Below are positions 29,481 through 36,015 of a stretch of DNA of 64,000 bases, in pieces (within the stretch, counting starts at the first letter, position 1; every line of letters begins with the position of its first letter). Below the pieces are notes generated by a model. It saw only the letters and a list, made by a program, of their open reading frames with translations, was not told the origin of the DNA and did no database searches. Made by a program: the position numbers and the translations under genes. Source of the stretch: Methanobacteriota archaeon (GTDB lineage Archaea > Halobacteriota > Methanosarcinia > Methanotrichales > Methanotrichaceae); NCBI GenBank assembly GCA_029553285.1, contig JAKPCO010000077.1:62001-126000 (forward strand), in the 5' to 3' direction.

Positions 29481-30017
29481 TCACACAGCGAAGAACTCAA
29501 GTATCCTTCTTGAGACGAACTCCGCCGCGCTGTCAGGATCCATCGTGGTGGTGTCCACAACTATCTCCGGGCTCATCGGCTCCTCGTATTCCACCCCGAC
29601 GCCTGGGACCCTGGCTCCAGAGGCGGCTTTTCTGTATATGCCCCTCGGCGCGAACTCTGCCTTTCTGGAAGCCTCCCGCTCAATGCACAGCTCGAGGGGG
29701 GCCTTTATGTAAACCTCCGCGAAGTTCTTCACGAGTTCTCTCGCAAGATCTCTGTACCTCCTGCGGTTTGCAGTCGCATCGATGATCACATTGACCCCTG
29801 CATCGCAGAGCAGCTTCGCCATGTAGGCGAGGCTTGCATAGACGATATCCCTCTCCTCATCCGTGTACCTCGGGTTTGGCGTTATCACCTTCCGTATCTC
29901 GTCGAGCTCGAGTATCATTGCCTCGACGCCCATCCTCGAGAGGTGCTCCTTTGTCCTTCTGGCGATCGTGGTCTTGCCACAACCGGGAAGTCCGGTGAAC
30001 CATACTGCCCAGGCCAT
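29481..30017 (-). CDS. cysC: adenylylsulfate kinase
   Basis: A 178-residue P-loop kinase of the APS kinase family, making PAPS from adenylylsulfate and ATP. The Walker A loop is FTGLPGCGKTTIA at residues 7-19, followed by ILELDEIRKVI, YTDEERDIVYASLAYMAKLL, NVIIDATANRRRYRDLAR and FAEVYIKAPLELCIEREASRK. The start at 30017 gives the usual N-terminus, and a minus-strand box A-like tttattgta lies about 27 nt upstream. No ATP sulfurylase or PAPS reductase is near, and methanogens mostly assimilate sulfide, so its real substrate (sulfation donor or another nucleotide sulfate) is open. Confidence 0.85.
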   Translation of the reverse strand: MAWAVWFTGLPGCGKTTIARRTKEHLSRMGVEAMILELDEIRKVITPNPRYTDEERDIVYASLAYMAKLLCDAGVNVIIDATANRRRYRDLARELVKNFAEVYIKAPLELCIEREASRKAEFAPRGIYRKAASGARVPGVGVEYEEPMSPEIVVDTTTMDPDSAAEFVSRRILEFFAV

Positions 30018-30100
30018 GGAGGGACTGTGGTGGGCGATACAATAAAAAAGTGCGCCCCTGTCAGCTTGATCTCCTCGACGATCCGGCCACGGGATCTGAC

Positions 30101-30124
30101 GAATACGTGCGTTCAGCACCAGAC
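30101..30124 (+). repeat. dispersed intergenic repeat, fragment D
   Basis: gaatacgtgcgttcagca (30101-30118) matches gaataagtgcgttcagca of copy B at 17 of 18 positions. The second half of the family is not clearly recognisable here. Confidence 0.35.
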
Positions 30125-30244
30125 CTGTATGGCCAATCATGATGCATGAGAGCGATCGATACATACAAATGCAGTAAAATCCAGATCTAGCGATCTATTA
30201 GTAAAATTTATTAACAATCGGTGGTAATAATAAAGTGAAGGCCT

Positions 30245-30391
30245 ATGGCAGAGAAGCTGATACCCGCTCTCCTGACGAAGCTTGGAGTTTCCTATAACAG
30301 GGAGACGATAATGCATCACATAATAATATTAATAGCATGGCTGCTGCTTCTTCTGCTGTCCATCATGTGCAACCCGAAATTTCATAATTAA
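30245..30391 (+). CDS. possible small single-pass membrane protein (48 aa)
   Basis: An ATG frame of 48 codons ending TAA gives a polar N-terminus (MAEKLIPALLTKLGVSYNRE) followed by a clear hydrophobic helix (HHIIILIAWLLLLLLSIMC) and a short basic tail. GAAGG lies 3-4 nt before the ATG, and a box A-like aaatttatta is centred about 38 nt upstream. Composition differs from the surrounding DNA, and the frame is the only one open here. No family recognised. It could be real or a chance frame; the ordered topology favours real. Confidence 0.4.
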   Translation: MAEKLIPALLTKLGVSYNRETIMHHIIILIAWLLLLLLSIMCNPKFHN

Positions 30392-30589
30392 TTTTAATTT
30401 AAATACCACCCTGGACTGTATGCCTCGATCAGCGGGTGGTTAAGCGAAACCGGCCGTCGGATCGATTCTTTCACGGATCTGTTGAGCGGATGGCGCGGAT
30501 TTCGGTGCTGCGCAAACCATCATATTTTGGCAGTGTTGCGCCATCCGGCCCCCCCAGAAAGTTGGGGCTGCCCGGGGAGCAGAACCCCA

Positions 30590-31936
30590 TCAGGCCAGTT
30601 CACGCTTCAGGAACTCGATCACCCTCGGCCAGGAATCCTCTGCAGCCCTCGCAGCACCCTCAGCTGTTCCTCCCAGCCCCTCCCAGACGTTTACGGTTGG
30701 CAGATAGAACTGACGCATCGTTGTCGGGTAATAGGGATACGTGATCAGCATGTGCCCTCCCTGATCGTAGGAGAGAAGCTGGTACGTGCGGGAGTGATTG
30801 TGGGATCGCAGCCTGTCGATGACTATCTGTGAGAGCATATCAGATGGCCAGACCCCGTCCCCAGGGTTACCTATGAGCAGAAAGGCCGCCTGCGAGTCCT
30901 CCACATGTATGGTGGCCTCCCCGACCCTGGATCTCTGCATCTCCAGGCTGTAGAGGAAGGATGGCGCATCCAGATAGGGTGTGCCATTCTTCTGAGCCTC
31001 CAGAAACTGCCTCCCCTGCTCCTCACTCATCATCGCCTTCAGATACGGAAACGCCCTGCCCTGGTAGGTCCATGCCGGTGCATCCGGGTTCTCTCCGATG
31101 CCAGACCAGATGACTCCGCTCGGTGTGTACCCCACCACAGCTTTGATCTCTGGATATATCGAGGCTGCGAGAAGGGCCAGCTCACCACCACGCGATGCCC
31201 CGACGATTCCGATGTGGTCTCTGGCAACCAGGGGCTGCTGATTCAGCAATTCGATGGCCTTTCCCACTGTCTCCACAGGGATGTTCTCAAGGGTCTGCGG
31301 CAATCCCGGCGCGCCGAAGTAGGCGAGCGCCAACGTGGGCATGCGCGTCTTGGAGGCGATCACGCTCGCCCAGCCCTCCTTGTAACCGCCCTCGGAGCCG
31401 CCCAGCACTATGATCGCCGGCGTGGGCTCCGTGATCTCTTTGGGTATCAGGAAAACACCCACGATGGGATCTGTCACATTCTCCCTCTCAAGATCGATCT
31501 GGGCGATCCGCTGGACCACCCTGCTGTCCACCTCCCGGCCGTCAACATACAACCCCACAGTGAGTTTGTGTATCACCGGGAACGCAGAAACAAATTCTCC
31601 TGTACGATTGACACTCATGGACCAGAAAAGCCCAGCCTGATCGATCCCGTGGTACGAGCCCTCCACCGGCGCGTCACGTGAGGTGTCTATCGTTCCCGCA
31701 TCGTCCGCCCGGAAAGACGCCTCCGATTGCCAGGTGTTTCCTAAGACATCCTGGCCAGAAACACGCAGCGTGGCAATCTGCCCCGCATTAAGCCCGCTCG
31801 CCCTTATGCTGATCGGATCGCCGATCAGCACATATTGTGGTTCCACATCCAGTCTCATAACACCCTCATCCTGTGCAGCGAAACCCGGGATAAGCATGCT
31901 CCCGATAAGGATAAAACACAGAAGAGTTCTCTCCAT
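30590..31936 (-). CDS. exported BAAT/acyl-CoA thioesterase-type alpha/beta hydrolase
   Basis: A 448-residue protein with a signal peptide (MERTLLCFILIGSMLIPGFAAQ). An Ig-like N-terminal domain (MRLDVEPQYVLIGDPISI onward) matches the acyl-CoA thioester hydrolase/bile acid acyltransferase N-domain. It is followed by an alpha/beta hydrolase domain with PAIIVLGGSEGGYKEGWAS, the nucleophile elbow GIVGASRGGELALL, the acid in LIGNPGDGVWPSD and the base in YDQGGHMLITY. The nucleophile is Ser, as in thioesterases, not the Cys of BAAT. An exported enzyme of this type in a methanogen is unusual and may have come by transfer from bacteria. The start is at the signal peptide; in-frame upstream codons to 32032 are ignored. 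Substrate unknown. Confidence 0.8.
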   Translation of the reverse strand: MERTLLCFILIGSMLIPGFAAQDEGVMRLDVEPQYVLIGDPISIRASGLNAGQIATLRVSGQDVLGNTWQSEASFRADDAGTIDTSRDAPVEGSYHGIDQAGLFWSMSVNRTGEFVSAFPVIHKLTVGLYVDGREVDSRVVQRIAQIDLERENVTDPIVGVFLIPKEITEPTPAIIVLGGSEGGYKEGWASVIASKTRMPTLALAYFGAPGLPQTLENIPVETVGKAIELLNQQPLVARDHIGIVGASRGGELALLAASIYPEIKAVVGYTPSGVIWSGIGENPDAPAWTYQGRAFPYLKAMMSEEQGRQFLEAQKNGTPYLDAPSFLYSLEMQRSRVGEATIHVEDSQAAFLLIGNPGDGVWPSDMLSQIVIDRLRSHNHSRTYQLLSYDQGGHMLITYPYYPTTMRQFYLPTVNVWEGLGGTAEGAARAAEDSWPRVIEFLKRELA

Positions 31937-32495
31937 GTGAGAAACTGTTAAAAAATTCGTGATGAACTCTATTTCAGTCGTAACGGACCGTCTCATGCTC
32001 TTTGCACCCTGCTCTGACAACCGTCTTCTCAATGATCCTGTCTCAAAACAGCCAGCATCCGCAGATGCCCCTTATGCCACGATCCTGAAGTCGTGGGGAT
32101 TCCTTTATCTTCCCCAGATTGCAAGCGTATTTTTGAGACAAATTTAATGGAAGTTGTGCGCGCCTCGTCTATTTAAAGATTTGGCTCGAATCCGCATACG
32201 GGCGTGGGCTATGGATCTGGTCCTCCTGTACAAAGCTCAGACCCAAAGCAGCATCTCTCTTCATAACTCACATTATCCTGAGATCCTCATCGCCAGTCGA
32301 CCAAGCGACGAAAAAGGGAGGTAGCGGTCGCTTTTACTTCAAATGGAAGTGTCATCATTGCCCGCATAAATCGATACGCTGTAGCCACGTATGTCTAAAT
32401 AACAGAGTGGTCTTGGTAGACCGCCCGTAAATTATTTATATAAGTTAAAAAAATATCTTTTGATGTATTTTGCAGGGCGACATAAATTATTTAAT
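31937..32495. other. 559-bp intergenic region with a MITE-like element and a decayed zinc-finger frame
   Basis: No intact gene. It holds the 32039-32140 inverted-repeat element and, around 32255-32430, an open plus-strand frame without a start codon that reads RFYFKWKCHHCPHKSIRC and then SHVCLNNRVV, resembling a zinc-binding remnant. From about 32425 the DNA is very AT-rich. Confidence 0.4.
32039..32140. repeat. 102-bp MITE-like element with 10-bp inverted ends
   Basis: tgtctcaaaa (32039-32048) recurs inverted as ttttgagaca (32131-32140). Inside is a further 6-bp stem, ccacga/tcgtgg. Like the element at 880-960, it begins TGTC and ends GACA and has no coding content. No target-site duplication was seen. 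Confidence 0.4.
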
Positions 32496-32948
32496 TTATT
32501 TTTTATCTATTTTTGGAATTTTTCTTATTGTATCGATGTTTTTATTCAGAGACTCCCTTATGTCGGCCAGCTCTGGGACATTTGCAATCGCCTCGACCCC
32601 CTGCGTCATCTCGTGTAAAATTTCGTCCTCCCGGAGATTTCCGGCAGCCAGCATGGTTCGCGCGGTGATTGCAAGATGTTCCTCAGGAACCAGGCGGCGT
32701 GCTGCCCCAAGAATCGCATTTATGTCGCGTCTAACACAGTGTATTATGGGGGGAACAAACAGATTCACGCATTCCATCTGTCCGCAGCCCACTATTACTA
32801 TTGCTCGATCGGTAGGGCCGTTTCTGTATCCTCTGCGGTCTTTTTCACACACTTGGCCCTCAACAATATAACATCCTGGTGGAACCTCTGTAACCACATT
32901 TGCAGAATCCTTTGGAATCGGAAGCTTATCAGTAACTGCTTCGCCCAT
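32496..32948 (-). CDS. hypothetical protein, conserved domain not recognised
   Basis: About 150 residues starting MGEAVTDKLPIPKDS. The first half looks like a small beta-domain with cysteines (EVPPGCYIVEGQVCEKD, GCGQMECVNLFVPP). The second half is a helical segment (RRDINAILGAARRLVPEEHLAITART and onward), ending lysine-rich. No signal peptide or membrane segment. Start ATG 32948 is chosen because the box A-like stretch at 32977-32985 is about 33 nt away; GTG 32966 is an alternative. Flanking DNA is AT-rich and repeat-bearing, and codon use is less GC-biased than its neighbours, so it may be acquired. No function is proposed. Confidence 0.6.
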   Translation of the reverse strand: MGEAVTDKLPIPKDSANVVTEVPPGCYIVEGQVCEKDRRGYRNGPTDRAIVIVGCGQMECVNLFVPPIIHCVRRDINAILGAARRLVPEEHLAITARTMLAAGNLREDEILHEMTQGVEAIANVPELADIRESLNKNIDTIRKIPKIDKK

Positions 32949-32976
32949 GCAGTTATAGACACACACATCCAGTAGC

Positions 32977-33013
32977 TTTTAAATGGATTTACATGAAGTG
33001 GCGCAAAGAACTA
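32977..33013 (+). repeat. 37-bp dispersed repeat, copy 2
   Basis: 34 of 37 positions match 15752-15788. On the minus strand it lies immediately upstream of the hypothetical gene 32496-32948 and supplies its box A-like sequence; on the plus strand it opens a 17-codon frame, MDLHEVAQRTIILFLYM. Confidence 0.6.
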
Positions 33014-33384
33014 TAATTTTATTTCTATACATGTGACCACATGAGCTCATATTGTCATTATGGTCAGCAGCAGGCTGATCGGTAGCATACCTTTGTTGGG
33101 TTGATCCGATGGGGTTGGCTCCCCAAAATGTGTTTATTCTGAAAGGTATCGGCATCGAAACCGATATCCATTGGGCTGTTAATTTTGTACGACGCCCACT
33201 GCTTGGTTGATGGCCATAATCGCCTGCAATTATTGCTTTTGCGCTTATCCACACATTACAGGCAGGCTGCCGGCTGATCTATCCCGACGGATCCTCAGAG
33301 ATACGTCAAGGCTCACTGCATAGAGGGATAAGTTCATATCTCAGTATTCTTCCAGGAATACCAAAAGAACGCCAGAGGAATACC
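33014..33384. other. 371-bp intergenic region before the preQ0 operon
   Basis: No gene recognised. It has short frames on both strands without family resemblance. The word gctgatcggtagcatacct (near 33075) is similar to gttgatcggcagcatactt near 46931. The promoter of the RHH-queDCE operon should lie at its right end but no strong box A is obvious. Confidence 0.3.
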
Positions 33385-33552
33385 ATGCCGAAGGTCACAG
33401 TTGAGATCCCCCAGCACATCATAGATGATGTGAACAGGCATGTGGGCGATGGAAAGAAGTTCGTGAGCTTCTCAGATGCGGTGCGCACTGCTCTCAGAAA
33501 GATGCTCGATCAGCTCGATGAGATAGACAGGATGCGGGGACGCCTCGAATGA
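33385..33552 (+). CDS. small ribbon-helix-helix DNA-binding protein heading the preQ0 operon
   Basis: A 55-residue protein with the CopG/Arc-type pattern: an N-terminal beta-strand (PKVTVEIPQHIIDDVNRHV), then two helices (FVSFSDAVRTALRKMLDQLDEI). Its stop overlaps the queD start (ATGA at 33549-33552), so it is part of the operon. An RHH protein placed first would most simply be an autorepressor responding to preQ0 or archaeosine status, but antitoxin-like proteins have the same fold; no toxin gene is adjacent. Confidence 0.75.
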   Translation: MPKVTVEIPQHIIDDVNRHVGDGKKFVSFSDAVRTALRKMLDQLDEIDRMRGRLE

Positions 33553-33905
33553 AGATTGGCATATCGATGGAGTTCGATGCGGCTCACCACCTCCCCATGC
33601 ATGAGGGCAGATGCTCCCGGATCCACGGCCACACATACAGGGTGGAGGTGGTTCTGCAGGGAGAACCAGGAGACGATGGCATGATCATAGATTTCTTTAT
33701 GCTGAAAAAGATCGTTGGCAGTGTGATCCAAGAGCTCGATCATAACGATCTCAACAGCATTCTCCAGAACCCGACCGCTGAGATGATCGCATCTCACATA
33801 CAGAGAAGGCTGCGTGAGGAGCTGTCCGGTGTATCCGGAATAGCATCTCTGATCTCAGTCAGGCTCTGGGAGGGTCGCGACAAGTGGGTGATGGTAGATG
33901 GGTAA
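33549..33905 (+). CDS. queD: 6-carboxytetrahydropterin synthase
   Basis: A 118-residue QueD/PTPS family enzyme converting dihydroneopterin triphosphate to 6-carboxytetrahydropterin in preQ0 synthesis. Zinc ligands are visible in FDAAHHLPMHEG and RIHGHTYRVEVV, and the catalytic Asp/His segment ELDHNDLN is conserved. The classical Cys of QueD is in the GRCSRIHGH stretch. In archaea the product feeds archaeosine at tRNA position 15. It overlaps queC by 8 bp and the RHH gene by 4 bp. Confidence 0.94.
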   Translation: MKIGISMEFDAAHHLPMHEGRCSRIHGHTYRVEVVLQGEPGDDGMIIDFFMLKKIVGSVIQELDHNDLNSILQNPTAEMIASHIQRRLREELSGVSGIASLISVRLWEGRDKWVMVDG

Positions 33906-34572
33906 AACTGTATGCCTCTGCTCCGGCGGCCTGGACTCGACCGTCGCCGCGACGATCGCGCGCAGATCCGGCATGGATGTCTATCTCATACACGTGAGCT
34001 ATGGACAGCAGGCTGAGCAGCGGGAGATAGAGGCGATCGAGAGGATCGCAGATGCAATCGGCGCGTCAGATCTGATGTGCGCCAGTATCGATCTGTTCAG
34101 GAACCTATCGGCACTGACCACCCAGGGCGCCAGGATACCGACAGGCGCTGAGGTCTCGCTCGATTCTGATTCCACACCGCCGACATGGGTTTACTGCCGC
34201 AACACCGTGCTGCTCTCGATGGCCGCCGCATACGCTGAATACCTCGGAGCTGAGAGCATCTACGTCGGGTTCAATGCAGAGGAGGCGATGTCATATCCCG
34301 ACAATAGGCGGGAGTTCGTAGAGCGGTTCAATGCGCTTCTCGAAAGAGCGGTCGCGTCGTTCAGCCGTCCGCCGAAGGTCGTGGCGCCGCTTGTGGATAT
34401 GCGTAAGAGGGAGATCGTACGTCTCGGCGCCGAGATCAAGGCACCTCTGGAGCTCACATGGTCCTGCTACCTTGATGGAGAGATCCACTGCGGCACATGC
34501 GAGTCTTGCCAGCACCGCAGGAGAGGGTTCATGGAGGCTGGGGTCCCTGACCCGACAGAGTACCAGCACTGA
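33898..34572 (+). CDS. queC: 7-cyano-7-deazaguanine (preQ0) synthase
   Basis: A 224-residue ATP-dependent enzyme converting 7-carboxy-7-deazaguanine and ammonia to preQ0. The PP-loop is CLCSGGLDSTVAATIA at residues 6-21, and the zinc-site cysteines lie in SCYLDGEIHCGTCESCQHRR near the C-terminus. Other family blocks are VSYGQQAEQRE and RNTVLLSMAAAYAEYLGA. It ends 7 bp before the queE GTG. The complete queD-queC-queE order with overlaps indicates one transcript. Confidence 0.95.
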   Translation: MGKTVCLCSGGLDSTVAATIARRSGMDVYLIHVSYGQQAEQREIEAIERIADAIGASDLMCASIDLFRNLSALTTQGARIPTGAEVSLDSDSTPPTWVYCRNTVLLSMAAAYAEYLGAESIYVGFNAEEAMSYPDNRREFVERFNALLERAVASFSRPPKVVAPLVDMRKREIVRLGAEIKAPLELTWSCYLDGEIHCGTCESCQHRRRGFMEAGVPDPTEYQH

Positions 34573-34579
34573 GGGATAT

Positions 34580-35314
34580 GTGGGAGAGATCTTCACCAGC
34601 CTGCAGGGAGAGGGGCCGCTTCTGGGTCGCAGGCAGGTTTTCGTGAGGTTCTCCGGATGCTCCCTGAGATGCAGCTACTGCGATACAGGGGCGTTTCTGA
34701 GACGAACAGAGGGCTGCAGGCTCGAGACAGCTCCGGGCTCGCGCATGTTCATCGATCTCAGAAACCCTCTCAGCGTGGATCTTGTCATCGAGTGCGTGAA
34801 GCTCCACGCGGCTCCAGAGGTCCACAGCGTATCGATAACCGGCGGTGAGCCGCTGGAACAGCCGGAGTTCGCAGAGACCCTCGCAGGAGAGCTGAAGAGC
34901 CTGGGGATGAGGGTCTATCTGGAGACGAACGGCTTCTCATGCGATCTCTTCTCGCGCATCGCAGAGCACATCGATATCGCGGCGATCGATGTGAAGCTGC
35001 CGGGCACAGTTCGATGCAGCAGAGATCAAAGCGACCGTCTGATAGAAAATGAGCTCGCCTGCCTGAGGAGATCATCCGAGATGGGGATACGCACGATAGC
35101 AAAGGTGGTGGTGCTGCAGGAGACCGGCGAGCGCGACCTGGAGCGCATCTGCCGTGAGATGCCATCCGTGGACGCCATCGTGATACAGCCGGCCACAGGT
35201 CAGTGTATGAGCGAGCTCAAGCTTCTGGCGCTCCACAGCATCGCATCCAGGCATCTTGGAGCGGACAGGGCGATGGTGATCCCGCAGATGCATAAAGCCC
35301 TGGGCATGATGTGA
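34580..35314 (+). CDS. queE: 7-carboxy-7-deazaguanine synthase (radical SAM)
   Basis: A 244-residue radical SAM enzyme that contracts the pterin ring to 7-carboxy-7-deazaguanine. The start motif GEIFTSLQGEGPLLGRRQVFVRF is typical of QueE, followed by the SAM-cluster cysteines in GCSLRCSYCDTGAF (CX3CX2C) and VSITGGEPLEQPEF (the GGE motif). GTG 34580 is chosen, with GAGG 5 nt upstream; the frame is open far upstream through queC, but that part is only an out-of-frame shadow. It closes the RHH-queD-queC-queE operon. Confidence 0.94.
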   Translation: MGEIFTSLQGEGPLLGRRQVFVRFSGCSLRCSYCDTGAFLRRTEGCRLETAPGSRMFIDLRNPLSVDLVIECVKLHAAPEVHSVSITGGEPLEQPEFAETLAGELKSLGMRVYLETNGFSCDLFSRIAEHIDIAAIDVKLPGTVRCSRDQSDRLIENELACLRRSSEMGIRTIAKVVVLQETGERDLERICREMPSVDAIVIQPATGQCMSELKLLALHSIASRHLGADRAMVIPQMHKALGMM

Positions 35315-35433
35315 AGATCCGTAATCAGGGGATGCCAGGATGCACCGTGTAAATCAATGGCCTCAAGTCAGACCAGCTGACGCTCAGCAAGATGTTCCCA
35401 AATGAAAGAGGTTGTGGGGCATAAGAGGCGTTT

Positions 35434-35808
35434 TCAGCGCATCATGCCGGTGCTGGAATCCAGAGCGCTCCCGCCGACGTCCTCTGCGGCCTTCTTCTCG
35501 CGCTCCTCCTTGCTGAGGGGCTTGTACATCTTTCTGTATTTCTCGCCCCTCTCGTCCCTCTTCCACTCCTCTAGCTTTCTGTCCAGCGCCTCGAACATGT
35601 ACTTCTCGGCCTGCTTGATCGTATCGAGATCTCCACGCAGCACGAGTATCTCCCGCTCGTCGACCTCCCCGATCACATCGACCCTGGCGCGCCTCTTCAC
35701 AAGATCGACCTCGAACTTCTCCACGAGCTCCCTTATGACGCTCACGGGTATGCCCGGAGGTATGGCAAGATCGTAAAGCCCCTCCAGGTCCTTTTTACCG
35801 CTCTCCAT
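35434..35808 (-). CDS. conserved-looking hypothetical protein with an alpha/beta domain
   Basis: A 124-residue cytoplasmic protein. Residues 1-70 alternate strands and helices (GLYDLAIPPGIPVSVIREL, EVDLVKRRARVDVIGEV, REILVLRGDLDTIKQAEKYM), a KH- or ferredoxin-like pattern. The remaining half is highly charged (ALDRKLEEWKRDERGEKY onward), possibly nucleic-acid binding. It is a single gene between the preQ0 operon and cobN, starting at ATG 35808. I do not recognise the family. Confidence 0.65.
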   Translation of the reverse strand: MESGKKDLEGLYDLAIPPGIPVSVIRELVEKFEVDLVKRRARVDVIGEVDEREILVLRGDLDTIKQAEKYMFEALDRKLEEWKRDERGEKYRKMYKPLSKEEREKKAAEDVGGSALDSSTGMMR

Positions 35809-36015
35809 CGCAAAGACCTCTGATCAAATTGAGAATCGCGGGATTTAAGATTGTCGAGATGGCAGGTCTCCGCCTGAGTGAAATGATACAAGAATGCACA
35901 TCCACTGCACTTTCGAGAAGAGGATCTCTAAAAAGTTTGAGACTTGGCCTGAGTTCAAATCACCTGCTGCGTTGGCACGGACCGAGATCCACACTCTGAT
36001 CAGAGATGCTGGTCC

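Larger units (their letters stand above)
30018..30589. other. 572-bp region between cysC and the acyltransferase gene
   Basis: Mostly non-coding. It contains the cysC promoter, the 30101-30124 repeat fragment, the possible small membrane protein gene (30245-30391) and, from 30390, an AT-rich block (ttttaatttaaatacc) that could be a plus-strand promoter with no recognisable gene behind it. Confidence 0.4.

Noticed and set aside
29400-29516. 38-codon plus-strand frame between isf and cysC (MIADVSAGEGQR start)
   Set aside because: No convincing RBS, the box A-like sequence is at a poor distance, and the frame overlaps the end of cysC; kept out as too weak.
34331-34579. Upstream open frame preceding queE
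   Set aside because: It is an out-of-frame reading inside queC with no QueE similarity; GTG 34580 with GAGG fits better.
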